From the NCBI GenBank assembly GCA_029975165.1, contig JARKPR010000035.1, forward strand, positions 62,001 to 126,000: 64,000 nucleotides of DNA, in the 5' to 3' direction. Position numbers and translations under genes: made by a program. This document shows positions 42,520-52,052 of this stretch, in pieces. Every line of letters starts with the position of its first letter. The stretch's first letter is position 1. The notes below the pieces were generated by a model. It saw nothing but the letters and a program-made list of their open reading frames with translations. It did not search any database and was not told where the DNA came from. This DNA comes from Selenomonadales bacterium (lineage in GTDB: Bacteria > Bacillota > Negativicutes > Sporomusales > UBA7701).

Positions 42520-43863
42520 TCAGATAAGGATCAGCGACAGCACCCACACCACAATCATGCCTGTCACGCCCTGCACCAGCGTCGCCAGCGTCTGCGTCTT
42601 ATACGCGATATCCACCGGGATATTCGAAAACTGCGACACCACCCAGAAATACGAATCGTTGGCGTGCGACACCACCATCGAGCCGCAGCCGATCGCCATC
42701 GTCACCAGCACCGCCCCCAGCGGCGACGCCATGCCCAGCGTCGCCAGCAGCGGATAAACGATCGTCGACGTCGTTATCAGCGACACCGTCGACGACCCCT
42801 GGGCCGTCTTGATCGCCGCCGCAATGATGAACGGCAGGAAAATGCCGAGATTGAACTGCGCCAGGCTCGTGCCGAGATAATTGCCCACCTTCGTCGCCGC
42901 GATCAGCGCGCCCAGCGAACCGCCGGCCGCCGTAATCATGATGATGGCCGCCGAATCCCGCAGCCCCTGTCCGACCCAGCCCGACAGCACCTCCTCGTTC
43001 AGCTTCGGCACCAGGAACAGGCACAGCCCCACGCCGATCAGCAGCGAAATCATCGGCTCGCCCACGAAATCCAGCGTCAGCTTGAACACGCCCTTGCCGA
43101 ACGGCAGCCCCGGGAAATTGGCCACCGACTTCAGGCCAATGAGCACGATCGGAACGACCAGCGGCGCGAAAGACGCCAACGGGCCCGGCAGCGTCTTGAA
43201 CTGGGCCATCAGCTCCTCGAACGTCATGCCGCCCTCGGGAGCGATATCGAACCGCTTCGAATACCGGGTCGCCCAGATATAACCGGCCAGCGCGCAGGGA
43301 ATCGCCACGATCAGACCCAGCGCGATCACCATCCCCAGGTCGGCCTTCAAATTATTGGCCGCCGCGATCGGCCCCGGGGTGGGCGGAACCAACACATGGG
43401 TGGAGTACAGGCCGGTCGAAAGCGCCACCGCCAGCACCGCCATCGACATGCCGGCCCGCTTGGCCAGCGACTTGTTCAGCGCCGACAGGATGACGAACCC
43501 CGAATCGCAGAACACCGGGATGGAAGTGATATACCCGATAACCGTCATCGCCAGCGCCGGGCGCTCCTTGCCCACGATCCTCAGGATAGTGTCCGCCATC
43601 GTCAGGGCCGCGCCGCTCCGTTCCAGCATCACCCCGATGATCGTCCCGCAGATGATCACGATGCCGATGGCGCGCACCGTATTGCCAAAACCATTGGCCA
43701 CGTTCGTCGCCACCTCGACCGGATTCATCCCGGCCGCGAAGCCCATCAGGAACGCCGACAGCAGCAGCGCCAGAAACGCATGGATCTTATACCTGGAAAT
43801 AGCAAGGACGATAAAAGCGATGACCACGAAGAGAATAACCAGCAACATCGGACCTTGAACCAC
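42520..43863 (-). CDS. GntP family permease (gluconate/glycerate type)
   Basis: 447 aa with about 12 transmembrane helices. GntP signatures: VIGYITSIPVFCDSGFVIL, STGLYSTHVLVPPTPGPIAA and GCGSMVVSHANDSYFWVV. I place the start at the GTG at 43863, six bases after GGAGGG, which gives the usual family length; an ATG at 43881 is possible but poorly spaced. It carries out proton-linked import of a sugar acid; with glycerate kinase and a CdaR-type regulator next door, glycerate or gluconate are the best guesses. Confidence 0.9.
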   Translation of the reverse strand: MVQGPMLLVILFVVIAFIVLAISRYKIHAFLALLLSAFLMGFAAGMNPVEVATNVANGFGNTVRAIGIVIICGTIIGVMLERSGAALTMADTILRIVGKERPALAMTVIGYITSIPVFCDSGFVILSALNKSLAKRAGMSMAVLAVALSTGLYSTHVLVPPTPGPIAAANNLKADLGMVIALGLIVAIPCALAGYIWATRYSKRFDIAPEGGMTFEELMAQFKTLPGPLASFAPLVVPIVLIGLKSVANFPGLPFGKGVFKLTLDFVGEPMISLLIGVGLCLFLVPKLNEEVLSGWVGQGLRDSAAIIMITAAGGSLGALIAATKVGNYLGTSLAQFNLGIFLPFIIAAAIKTAQGSSTVSLITTSTIVYPLLATLGMASPLGAVLVTMAIGCGSMVVSHANDSYFWVVSQFSNIPVDIAYKTQTLATLVQGVTGMIVVWVLSLILI

Positions 43864-44196
43864 GATAATCCCTCCGTTCATTTTCCCTTTATCCCATGCC
43901 GGGCCGCTCCCTCCGCGCCCCCTTTCCCGGTCCGGCGTCACGCCGCGCCATGAACGCCGCCCGGCCGAACACGCGCTGACCGTAACGGCCGTACCGGGCG
44001 TCCATCTTAATTTTATAAGTTTGCCGCCAATATTTACAATTGTTAATAATAATAACAAATAATGGGAAATAAAGCAAATATTATCTAAAATGCCCAATGG
44101 CCTTGGACGTTTTTTGTCCCGCCCCACCGGCAAAAAAACGGGCCGTCCGCACCGGACAGCCCGCCTGCTCTATTTCCCTTGCCGCCAAAGAGCGGC
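43864..44196. other. gntP leader and cheX terminator region
   Basis: 333 bp. On the minus strand TTGTAA (44039-44034), 16-nt spacer, TATAAA (44017-44012) is a plausible gntP promoter. The palindrome TTGTTA-N7-TAACAA lies just upstream at 44040-44058. The cheX terminator is at 44132-44163. Nothing else recognised. Confidence 0.45.
44132..44163 (-). terminator. Intrinsic terminator of cheX
   Basis: CGGGCCGTCCG, loop CAC, CGGACAGCCCG, followed on the minus strand by TTTTTTTGCC; 33 bp after the cheX stop. Confidence 0.88.
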
Positions 44197-44658
44197 TCAC
44201 ACCATGATGACATTGATCTCCATCGGGATATCGTCCACGAACATCTCGATATTGATCCGCTGCGCGTTGCTCACCGTGCTGGCGAAACTCTCGCCGGTTA
44301 TCACCGTCGGCGGGGAAATATCCAGCTTCGTGCCCCGCTTCTCCAGAATCATCGACGCGTTCGCCGCCAGCATATTGCCGAGCTCGGCGATCGCCGACTC
44401 CGCCATCGCGTCGAAAGAAGCCACCGGCATCCCCATCATCATCGTGCTGGCAATCTTCCTGGCCGCATCCACCGTCATATTATAAGCAATATTGCCGCGC
44501 ATCTGGTGGGTAAGGCCGATCACCACCATCACCCCGCGGCTGGCGATCTTGTTCGTCTCGCCAATGCTCATCTTGCCCCGCCTCACGCTCGAAAAGCCTA
44601 GCCCCGGCATAACCGTGCCGATGGCGGTCAAAAAAGGTTCGATCGCTCGTGCGTCCAT
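44197..44658 (-). CDS. cheX: Chemotaxis phosphatase CheX
   Basis: 153 aa CheC/CheX/FliY-type protein that dephosphorylates CheY-P. The E-x3-N-type active-site helix is present as AESAIAELGNMLAANAS, and the C-terminal strand VDDIPMEINVIMV is typical of CheX. Start at 44658 chosen because GCGGAGGACG precedes it. It follows the chemoreceptor gene at 44885 on the same strand with a 226-bp gap, suggesting a small chemotaxis pair. Confidence 0.88.
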   Translation of the reverse strand: MDARAIEPFLTAIGTVMPGLGFSSVRRGKMSIGETNKIASRGVMVVIGLTHQMRGNIAYNMTVDAARKIASTMMMGMPVASFDAMAESAIAELGNMLAANASMILEKRGTKLDISPPTVITGESFASTVSNAQRINIEMFVDDIPMEINVIMV

Positions 44659-44884
44659 TGCTCGTCCTCCGCGAAAATCGTTTCTACGTGTAATTGCCTT
44701 CACGTCTTTTGTGAATATTTTATCCCATGGCGGAGGGAGCGTCAAGGAAAATGCCTCCAGGGCGGCGCCCAAGCCCTGGAAGCGACGACTTATGCGGGCA
44801 CGCGTCAACCCGCCGCCGGCAGCCGGTCAGCCTGCTGGCCAACGCCCCGCAGGAAACCGCTGCCGTCATGCACGCCGCCTCCTC

Positions 44885-46858
44885 CTACAGCCGGAACCTG
44901 GCCACCGCGGCCTGCAGCTCCTCGGCCAGCTTCGCCAGCGCCTGGCTGGAAGAAGCGATCTCCTCCATCGTCGCCGACTGCTCCTCGGTCGCCGCCGACA
45001 CCGTCTGGGCCTGGCCGGCGGTCTCCTTGCTGATCGCATCGATATCGCGCACCGCGGCCACGATCTGCTGGCTGCCGGCCGCCATCTGCTGCACGGCCGC
45101 CGAAATCTCCCTCACCTGGGTGGCCCCGTGCGAAACCAGCGCCATAATCTCCTGGAACGAGTGTCCGGCGCCGGCCACGATCTCCGTGCCCGCCTTAACC
45201 TCCTGGGTGCCGGCATTCATCGCCGTCACCGCCTTATCCGTATCGGCCTGGATGACATTGACCAGCTCGGCGATCTTCTTCGCCGCACCCTGCGACTCCT
45301 CGGCCAGCTTGCGGACCTCCTCCGCCACCACCGCGAACCCCCGGCCCTGCTCGCCGGCGCGGGCCGCCTCGATCGCCGCGTTCAACGCCAGCAGGTTGGT
45401 CTGGCCGGCGATACCGGAAATCGTATCCACGATCTGGCCGATCTCCTTCGACTGCTCGCCCAGCTTCGTTATCGCCGCCGCCACCGTCTGCACGGCCGCC
45501 TCGATACTCGTCATCTGGCCGACCGCCTTCTCCAGCGCCTGGCCGCCGTCCTTGGCCTTATCGGCCGCCTGGGCCTGCTGCTCGGCCACATGATTGGCGT
45601 TGGCCGCGACCTCCTGAATGCCGTCCGACATCTGCGTCACCACCGACGCCGCATTATCCACCGACTTCAACTGCCGCTCGGCGCCGTTCGTCACCTCGGT
45701 TATCACCTGCGCCACCTGGGCCGCGGCCTGGGCCGTCTGCTCCGAGCTGGCCGTCAGCTCCTCGCTCGCCGCCGCCACATGATCGGTGGCCGCCCGCACC
45801 TGCCTTATCAAAGAACGCAAATTATCGCGCATCTTCACCAGCGCATCGGCCAACTGGCCCACCTCGTCCCGGGACGCGAACATCCGCTGCCGCTCGGAAA
45901 AATCCCCGGCCGCCACCTCATTGGCGAACGCCACCATATTACGCAGCGGGCCGACGATCCGCCGCGCCATAACTATCACCGCCAGCGCCGCCAGCACCAG
46001 CACAACCGCGATCGTCACCCCCGAAATCAGCGTCAGGGACGCCACCGCCCCCGTAACCTCCGCCACCGGCACCGTGACCCCCAGCGACCACTTCATCCCC
46101 GGCACCGGCGCATACGCCATAAACCTGTTGGCCCCACCCAGCTCGTACTGGTCCTGGCCCTTTGCCCCCTTTGCCATCTTATCCGCGATCTCCTTGATCT
46201 TCGGGCCGACACTGGCATCCGTCAAGTTATTGCGCTTCATCGCGACATCCTTGCTGGGATGGATGATCGTCAGGCCGTCGCCCTGCTGCAAAAAGGCATA
46301 TCCAGTCTGGCCAACCTTGATCGCCAGCAGTTCTTTGGTCAAAGCCGACATATCGATAGAACCGTAAAGAACGCCCGTCAGCCTGCCGTCCGTCTTCACC
46401 GGCACAGCCACCACCGTCACCAGATGGCCGGTCGTCTTGGAAACCACCGGATCCGAAACCGCCGCCTCCCCCTTGACCGCCTTCTGGAAATAATCCCGGT
46501 CGGCGAGATTAAGCGTATTCCCGGCAGAATTCACGCCCTCGCCGTTCGGCAGCACATAACCGATAGTATCGTAAACCTTGTTCACCTGCGCCACATTCGC
46601 GAGCAGCGGCACGATCGCCTGCCGCTCGCCGCTCAGCACCGCCGGCGCCACCGACAACACCGTCACCTCCCCCTTGCGGGCCTCCAGCCAATCGCCGACA
46701 TTGCCGGCGGCATTATCGGCGATGACGGCCATCTCCCTGGCGATACTCTCGCTGATAATCTCCCTGGCCTTCCAATAATTCAGGCCCCCCAGCGCTCCCA
46801 GCGCCACCAGGAAAATCGTCAGAATCACCACGGTAAGCTTCGTTTGCAAACTTCTCAT
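44885..46858 (-). CDS. Methyl-accepting chemotaxis protein with dCache sensor (second paralogue)
   Basis: 657 aa, the same length and layout as the 33264 protein: transmembrane helix 1 ([20 protein letters not shown]), dCache domain (about 33-275; [41 protein letters not shown]), transmembrane helix 2, HAMP and signalling domain with [28 protein letters not shown] precedes the ATG at 46858. The sensor halves differ clearly while N-terminal anchors and signalling halves stay close, as expected for duplicates that changed ligand. Upstream of cheX. Confidence 0.93.
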   Translation of the reverse strand: MRSLQTKLTVVILTIFLVALGALGGLNYWKAREIISESIAREMAVIADNAAGNVGDWLEARKGEVTVLSVAPAVLSGERQAIVPLLANVAQVNKVYDTIGYVLPNGEGVNSAGNTLNLADRDYFQKAVKGEAAVSDPVVSKTTGHLVTVVAVPVKTDGRLTGVLYGSIDMSALTKELLAIKVGQTGYAFLQQGDGLTIIHPSKDVAMKRNNLTDASVGPKIKEIADKMAKGAKGQDQYELGGANRFMAYAPVPGMKWSLGVTVPVAEVTGAVASLTLISGVTIAVVLVLAALAVIVMARRIVGPLRNMVAFANEVAAGDFSERQRMFASRDEVGQLADALVKMRDNLRSLIRQVRAATDHVAAASEELTASSEQTAQAAAQVAQVITEVTNGAERQLKSVDNAASVVTQMSDGIQEVAANANHVAEQQAQAADKAKDGGQALEKAVGQMTSIEAAVQTVAAAITKLGEQSKEIGQIVDTISGIAGQTNLLALNAAIEAARAGEQGRGFAVVAEEVRKLAEESQGAAKKIAELVNVIQADTDKAVTAMNAGTQEVKAGTEIVAGAGHSFQEIMALVSHGATQVREISAAVQQMAAGSQQIVAAVRDIDAISKETAGQAQTVSAATEEQSATMEEIASSSQALAKLAEELQAAVARFRL

Positions 46859-47065
46859 CCCCAGACCTCCTTCATTATTGCTGCAAATGCTACGGTGCTT
46901 ATATAACAACGTCCGTGCCCACGGGCCCGGCACGAAATCACAGTGCCGCCCCCGCCGCTGACCGGCGCGGCATCCTGCAAAAAAAATACAAATAACAACA
47001 ATCTTCGTCAAAATGCAATTTTATTTTACAATATTTGCCGGCGACAAATAAATCCGCCGCCGTCA

Positions 47066-47110
47066 CAAAAAAACCAGCCGCCCGTTGTTGTCCGACAACA
47101 ACGGGCGGCT
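47066..47110 (-). terminator. Intrinsic terminator of the PAS/PucR regulator gene
   Basis: AGCCGCCCGTTGTTGT and its complement ACAACAACGGGCGGCT form a 16-bp stem; on the minus strand GGTTTTTTTGTG follows. The stem begins only 14 bp beyond the stop. Confidence 0.88.
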
Positions 47111-47123
47111 GGCATCCGGCTCG

Positions 47124-49094
47124 TCAATTAAGCCCCGCAAGCCGCCACACCTTCAGATAAAGCGACACCAGTACCCTCGTCTCGAAAGAATCGAGCGACA
47201 TCCCCAGGATCTTCTCGATCCGCCTCTTGCGCCACAAGGCCGTGTTATGGTGGATGTACAGCCTCTGGGCCGTCGCCTTGAGATTCCCGTCCTCCAGGAT
47301 GCGCTCCAGCGTCGCCAGCAGATTATTTCCATGCCCCCGGTCATAGGCCGCCAGACCGCCGATCGTCCTCTCCGCGAGCGCCAGGCAATTTTTATCCTTC
47401 AACATCTGGAACGCAACCCGGAAAAGCCCGATATCCGCGTGATGAACGACACTGCGGGCCGCCTCCGCGCCGCCTACCAGCAAAGCATCCACCGCCTGCC
47501 GGTACAAACTCCGCAAATCCCAAGGCCCCTCGCCGGCGTCCGTCGTCGCCGCCACGCCCGCCTTCACCCGCAGGAACGCGAACCGCCCCTCCGCATCGCG
47601 CACAAGCCGCTCGGCGAACCGCGTCTGGCCATCCTTCGTCCGCAGCCCCTGGCCGGCCGGCACCAGCATCACGATATCCCTGCCGTTATTCCACGCCCAG
47701 CCCGGCTCCTTCTCCGCCAGCCAGACGGTAATATCCTCATTGCTCGCCGCCCTCGCCGTCACCCTATCCCCGGAAGGCCCCTCCAGGGCCGGCGGCTCGT
47801 CCCGCTCCGTCCGCAGCACCAGGCAACAGTGGTCGCCGCCGGTATCCACCCCGTATTGCGCCAGCCTCTCCGCCACAAGCGCCTCCGGGTCCTCTCCCGT
47901 CAACAGGCCGTTGAAAAACGCCGTCCGGCCGTACAACTGCGCCAGCAGCGTCAATCTGCCGGCCGCGGCCCTCTCCGCCGTCACATCGCGGACCTGCAGC
48001 GACACCGCCCGCCGCCCCCGGTAACAGCGCGCCATCGGCGTCGCCGCCACCGTCATCGTCCTCGCCGCCTCGCCCGCGCCGGCGCAAAACTCCCTCGTCC
48101 GCGGGCCACCATCGGCCAGCGCCGCCGCCACCATCCCCACAATATCTGCCGCTGCCGGCGGGGGCAGCACCGCCCGCACATTCTTCCCCTCCGGGCTCGC
48201 CCCGAACAGCGCCGTCTCCCCGAAAAAACGCAGAACGACGCCCGACTCGTCAAGGACCGCCAGCGCCGCCCCCGCCACGGCCCCCGACACCTCCTCCAGC
48301 ATCCCCAGCGTCTCCTTAGCCTTATCCTCCGCCCGTTTGCGCGCGCTGATATCCAGCGCCGCCGCCATCACATGCTGCTTCCCGCCGATCTCGATAAACC
48401 CGGCGCTCAACAGCGCCGTCAGCAACCGTCCGTCCTTCCGCCGCACCCTGGTCTCCCGCTCGCGCACCCTGCCGTCGGCCAGCAGACTCTCCCGGATCCT
48501 CGCCGGCGTCGTCGCCTCCGCCCACAGCCCCAGCTCCGTCGGCGTCCGGCCGCAGGCCTCCTCCCTGGCGAACCCCGTATCCCGCAGCCACGCCTCGTTC
48601 ACCTCGGCATACCTCGCCTCGGGCCACGTCATGATCGCCATCGCCAGCGGATTATCGAAAAAAGCCTTCAGCATACACTCCTGCGCCCGGTGCCGGTCGC
48701 CCGCCTCGCGGCAGAACACCGCCAGCTGCCGCCCGGAAACATCGTGCGCCAGCGCATAATAGCACCGCGGCAGCCCGTCTGTGCCCTTCAGGGAATGCAG
48801 CCACGCCTCCACCGGCACCCGCCGGCCGTCGCTGCGCAAGCAGTCCGTCTCCAGCCGCGCCGGTCCTCCCGACCTCAGATGCTCCTCCAGTATCGCCGCC
48901 AAGCGGTCGCGCTCATCGTACGGGATCAGGCCGGGCGGCTGCGGCAGAGCCAGCAGCTCCGCCCGCGTATACCCTGTCAGCCGGCAAAAAGCCTCGTTCA
49001 CCGCCAGCGGCCGGCCATCCGCGTTCCAGGCCGCGAACGGCAGCGGACTATGTATCGCCAGCGTTGCCAAAACATCTTCACAACAATAACACAT
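47124..49094 (-). CDS. Multi-PAS sensor regulator with PucR-type helix-turn-helix
   Basis: 656 aa from ATG 49094 (frame open to 49193; the AGGGGG before 49094 is somewhat distant, so the start is uncertain). Three PAS-like segments: LAIHSPLPFAAWNADGRPLA (1), FFDNPLAMAIMTWPEARYAE (2), and a more diverged third around AALAVLDESGVVLRFFGE. A GGDEF-like PucR middle region and a C-terminal PucR-family HTH (ATAQRLYIHHNTALWRKRRI) follow. A short Cys-rich start (MCYCCED) is notable. It probably senses a redox or small-molecule signal and activates transcription. Its target is unknown; no obvious divergent operon partner. Confidence 0.82.
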   Translation of the reverse strand: MCYCCEDVLATLAIHSPLPFAAWNADGRPLAVNEAFCRLTGYTRAELLALPQPPGLIPYDERDRLAAILEEHLRSGGPARLETDCLRSDGRRVPVEAWLHSLKGTDGLPRCYYALAHDVSGRQLAVFCREAGDRHRAQECMLKAFFDNPLAMAIMTWPEARYAEVNEAWLRDTGFAREEACGRTPTELGLWAEATTPARIRESLLADGRVRERETRVRRKDGRLLTALLSAGFIEIGGKQHVMAAALDISARKRAEDKAKETLGMLEEVSGAVAGAALAVLDESGVVLRFFGETALFGASPEGKNVRAVLPPPAAADIVGMVAAALADGGPRTREFCAGAGEAARTMTVAATPMARCYRGRRAVSLQVRDVTAERAAAGRLTLLAQLYGRTAFFNGLLTGEDPEALVAERLAQYGVDTGGDHCCLVLRTERDEPPALEGPSGDRVTARAASNEDITVWLAEKEPGWAWNNGRDIVMLVPAGQGLRTKDGQTRFAERLVRDAEGRFAFLRVKAGVAATTDAGEGPWDLRSLYRQAVDALLVGGAEAARSVVHHADIGLFRVAFQMLKDKNCLALAERTIGGLAAYDRGHGNNLLATLERILEDGNLKATAQRLYIHHNTALWRKRRIEKILGMSLDSFETRVLVSLYLKVWRLAGLN

Positions 49095-49331
49095 ACTCTG
49101 CAAATCCCCCTGGCCGCTTCCCGCCTGCCGCCCGACTACTCCGGCGCCGCCGCCAGGCCCCGAAACCAAGCCTTCATCGTCATATCCCCCCATACCGACA
49201 ATTAGCGACTATTTCCCTGCGCACCATCCCTATTCCTGCGTCAGGCTGCCGATAAAGCCCCGTCCGTGGCAGGGAAGGGCGGGGGGCGCGGCGAATCAAA
49301 CCGGGAGAAAAACTCAAGGGGGGCGGAAGAC

Positions 49332-49685
49332 ATGATCACCGAATGGATGGCGCTCGCCACCGTCGTCCTGCTGCTGGCCATCTCCGGCGCCGCCAACGCC
49401 GGCGCGATCGCCGGCAGCCTCGCCGGCTTCTCCGTCTGGCTGGGCGTCTTCGCCGGCTACAAACTCTCGCGGCGCATCAACGGCGAGTACAGCCCGCTGG
49501 CCTACGTCTACGCCCTGGCCTTCACCGCCGTCCTGCGCTACCTCGAAATCGTCCACCTCATCCCCGCCGCCGGCGGCTTCAACCCCGAAACCGACCCCGC
49601 GCGCATCGTCTGGCCGCTCGTCGCCAGCCTCATGGTCATGGCCTTCGTCCGCATCGCCCTAAGGCTCCGCGCCGCGCGGCGCTAG
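49332..49685 (+). CDS. Small membrane protein of unknown function
   Basis: 117 aa, three or four transmembrane segments (MALATVVLLLAISGAANAGA, GAIAGSLAGFSVWLGVFAGY, YVYALAFTAVLRYLEIVHLI, PLVASLMVMAFVRIALRL). The ATG at 49332 follows AAGGGGGG. I do not recognise a family. The Gly/Ala-rich first two helices and charged loop KLSRRINGEY suggest a compact integral protein. Monocistronic with its own terminator. Confidence 0.68.
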   Translation: MITEWMALATVVLLLAISGAANAGAIAGSLAGFSVWLGVFAGYKLSRRINGEYSPLAYVYALAFTAVLRYLEIVHLIPAAGGFNPETDPARIVWPLVASLMVMAFVRIALRLRAARR

Positions 49686-49713
49686 CCCGCGGCCCCGCCG
49701 CCGCCCCGAAAGC

Positions 49714-49751
49714 AAAACGCCCGGCAGGGGTCCCCCCCCTCCGGGCGTTTT
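49714..49751 (+). terminator. Intrinsic terminator of the 49332 gene
   Basis: AAAACGCCCGG (49714-49724) pairs with CCGGGCGTTTT (49741-49751). Confidence 0.85.
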
Positions 49752-49855
49752 CCGTACCCGCGCCTCAAACCACACTGCCAGCCCTTTCCTCTAACCGCAT
49801 ACTGTTTTCTACTGGGTGTCAAACGGCGGCAGTCATATCGACTGCCGCCGCCGTT

Positions 49856-49884
49856 TTAAAAAGAATGCCGGCCCGGAGGCCGGC
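49856..49884 (-). terminator. Intrinsic terminator of amtB-glnK
   Basis: On the minus strand GCCGGCC-TCCG-GGCCGGC, then ATTCTTTTT; 20 bp after the glnK stop. A second, larger GC hairpin (GGCGGCAGTC/GACTGCCGCC) follows at 49823-49846. Confidence 0.85.
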
Positions 49885-49903
49885 GAGAGAGGTAGCAAAG
49901 TTG

Positions 49904-50281
49904 CTATTTCTTCGCCGGTATATCCTTGGGGTCCTTGATAGCGTCGGGGCCTTCCTCGCCGGTGCGGATGCGGACCGCGTTCTCCAGCGGGTAGACGAAG
50001 ATCTTGCCGTCGCCCACATTGCCGGTGCGGCAGACGCGCTTGGCCGTCTCCAGCACCCTTTCCACCGGCACCTCGCACACCACGATTTCGATCTTGACCT
50101 TGGGCACGAGATTGATCGACACTTCCTTGCCCCGGTAGATTTCCTTATAGCCCTTCTGCAGCCCGCAGCCATAGACCTGGGTCACCGTCATGCCCGTTAC
50201 GGCGATGGCGTTCATGGCCTCCTTAAGCTCCTCGAGCTTCTCGGGGCGGGTAATGATCTCTATTTTCGTTATCTTTTCCAC
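49904..50281 (-). CDS. PII nitrogen regulatory protein (GlnK type)
   Basis: 125 aa PII signal protein. T-loop GCGLQKGYKEIYRGKEVSIN and C-loop motif TGNVGDGKIFVYPLE are clear. The residue matching Tyr51, the uridylylation site of E. coli GlnK, is Val (RGKEV rather than RGAEY), so covalent control by GlnD is unlikely and ligand binding (ATP/ADP, 2-oxoglutarate) probably dominates. GTG start with GGGGAGG. It lies 15 bp downstream of the ammonium channel gene that it probably blocks. The C-terminal extension (DAIKDPKDIPAKK) is longer than usual. Confidence 0.93.
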   Translation of the reverse strand: MEKITKIEIITRPEKLEELKEAMNAIAVTGMTVTQVYGCGLQKGYKEIYRGKEVSINLVPKVKIEIVVCEVPVERVLETAKRVCRTGNVGDGKIFVYPLENAVRIRTGEEGPDAIKDPKDIPAKK

Positions 50282-50296
50282 GCAGATCGCCTCCCC

Positions 50297-51733
50297 TTAT
50301 GAATTCAAGCCGACTTCAGCCGCCTTTGCCTGCTGGATGGCGAACGGCGCCTGCTGGGTTATGGGCGAGCCGGCCGCGAAATCCTGGTAAGCGTAGCCGC
50401 GTTCGCCGTGCTCGGTGATATCGAGGCCCTGCACCTCCTGCTCCGGAGTTGCCCTGAGCGGCATGAACGCCCCGACCAATTTCAAAATGATGTAAGTGCC
50501 TGCGATGGCGATTGCCCAGCTTGCCGCCACGCCGATAACCTGCGTCGTGAGCTGGCCGGCGTTGCCGTAGAACAGGCCGTCGGCGCCCGCCTCGTTGACT
50601 GCCTTGGAGGCGAACAGGCCGGTGGCGATGGCCCCCCAGGTGCCGCCGATGCCGTGGACGCCGAAAACATCCAACGCGTCGTCGTAACCCAGCTTGGCCT
50701 TTGCGATGCTGACCGCGAGGTAGCAAATGACGCCTGCGCCCAAGCCGATTATTACCGACGGCAGGGGAGCGACGAACCCGGCCGCGGGGGTGATGGCGAC
50801 AAGACCGGCTATACAACCCGAGGCGGCGCCCAGAACGGTGGGTTTGCCATGATGGAACCATTCGGCGAAAACCCAGGATAGAGTGGCGGCGGCGGCGGCG
50901 GTATTGGTGGTGACAAAAGCGCTGGCCGCCAGGCCGTTGGCGCCGAGGGCGCTGCCGGCGTTGAAGCCGAACCAGCCGAACCACAGCAGCGCGGCGCCAA
51001 GAACCGTCATCGGCAGATGGTGGGGCAGCATGGCTTCCGAGCCATAGCCGCGGCGCTTGCCGATAACCAGGGCCACAACAAGACCCGATACGCCGGAAAG
51101 AATGTGAACGACAGTGCCGCCGGCGAAGTCAAGGACGCCGAGGGCCGTCATCCAGCCGCCGCCCCAGACCATGTGGGCCACGGGATCATATATTATCGTA
51201 GCCCAGATCAGGATGAATGCCAGAAAAGCGGGGAACCGCATGCGCTCGGCGAAAGCGCCGGTGATCAGGGCGGGAGTGATTACGGCAAACATCCCCTGGA
51301 AAACCATGAAAGCCAGATGAGGAATAGTGGCAGTGGCGCTGTTCGGTTCCATGCCGACACCCTGCAGGCCTAAAAAGTCAAGGCCGCCTATTATGCCGCC
51401 GACATCGGAACCGAACGCCAGGGTATAACCCCATAGAACCCACTGCACGGAAATGAGAGCAACGATGAAGAAACTTTGCATAATGGTCGATAAAGCATTC
51501 TTCGTTCTAACCATGCCCCCATAGAAAAGGGCCAATCCCGGCGTCATCAGCATTACCAGTGCGGCCGACGCCAGCACCCAGGCCGTGTCGCCCGTATCGA
51601 TCTTAGGCGGCTCGGCGGAGGCCGCGGCTGCGGCGGCAGGCGCAACCTCCTCGGCCGCAAGGGCGATAGGGGCGAAAATAGCGGCAATCAGCAAACATAA
51701 ACCGATAACAGTCCAAAACTTTCCTTTCGTCAC
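50297..51733 (-). CDS. amtB: Ammonium transporter AmtB
   Basis: 478 aa with an N-terminal signal peptide (LLIAAIFAPIALAAEE) and an Ala/Pro-rich linker before the Amt core, 11 helices. TPGLALFYGGMVRTKN, the pore-histidine segments GGTVVHILSGVSGL and FGVHGIGGTWGAIATGLF are intact. GTG start at 51733 with GGAAGGGGTG. It forms an operon with PII. Its leader holds a strong promoter and an attenuator-like hairpin (51855-51881), suggesting conditional expression by nitrogen status. Confidence 0.95.
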   Translation of the reverse strand: MTKGKFWTVIGLCLLIAAIFAPIALAAEEVAPAAAAAASAEPPKIDTGDTAWVLASAALVMLMTPGLALFYGGMVRTKNALSTIMQSFFIVALISVQWVLWGYTLAFGSDVGGIIGGLDFLGLQGVGMEPNSATATIPHLAFMVFQGMFAVITPALITGAFAERMRFPAFLAFILIWATIIYDPVAHMVWGGGWMTALGVLDFAGGTVVHILSGVSGLVVALVIGKRRGYGSEAMLPHHLPMTVLGAALLWFGWFGFNAGSALGANGLAASAFVTTNTAAAAATLSWVFAEWFHHGKPTVLGAASGCIAGLVAITPAAGFVAPLPSVIIGLGAGVICYLAVSIAKAKLGYDDALDVFGVHGIGGTWGAIATGLFASKAVNEAGADGLFYGNAGQLTTQVIGVAASWAIAIAGTYIILKLVGAFMPLRATPEQEVQGLDITEHGERGYAYQDFAAGSPITQQAPFAIQQAKAAEVGLNS

Positions 51734-51854
51734 TTGGGAACACCCCTTCCATTCTCATTTTTCATGATATAATGGCGCGTTCCACCTCTCGAAATAAACA
51801 CAGGAGGCGCCGGCAAAAGTCGCCGACGCCATCGTCGCCCGCAAAACGCACAAA

Positions 51855-51881
51855 AGCCTCCGTAGCTGAACTACGAAGGCT
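51855..51881 (-). promoter_or_regulatory. Attenuator-like hairpin in the amtB leader
   Basis: On the minus strand AGCCTTCGTAG, loop TTCAG, CTACGGAGGCT, followed by TTTGTGCGTTTT. The bases just before it, AGGC-GACGGA-GCCT, can form a competing hairpin with a six-base loop that uses the left arm of the terminator, the arrangement of ANTAR-type antitermination. The loop begins with G rather than the usual A, so this is tentative. A second GC-rich hairpin (GGCG-C-CGGC / GCCG-A-CGCC) follows at about 51806-51830. Confidence 0.5.
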
Positions 51882-51913
51882 CCGTCGCCTGCTTCTCTAT
51901 TTATGGTATAAAA

Positions 51914-51942
51914 TATACCAGGCTTCGCCCCGGCTGTCAACA
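51914..51942 (-). promoter_or_regulatory. Promoter of amtB-glnK
   Basis: On the minus strand TTGACA (51942-51937), 17-nt spacer, TATATT (51919-51914). The transcript starts near 51907, about 25 nt before the attenuator-like hairpin and 175 nt before the amtB start. Confidence 0.8.
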
Positions 51943-52052
51943 GATTTCTTCCGTCTGAAAATTCCCTTTTTCGTCCCGCGGTCATTTGACATTTTCCCCC
52001 GTCTCTGCCATACTCATTTATGAACAACCACCGACCGCGAGGAGGCATGCGC

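Noticed and set aside
47085-49205. 706-codon plus-strand frame across the PAS/PucR regulator
   Set aside because: Arg/Pro/His-rich shadow of a clearly homologous minus-strand gene.
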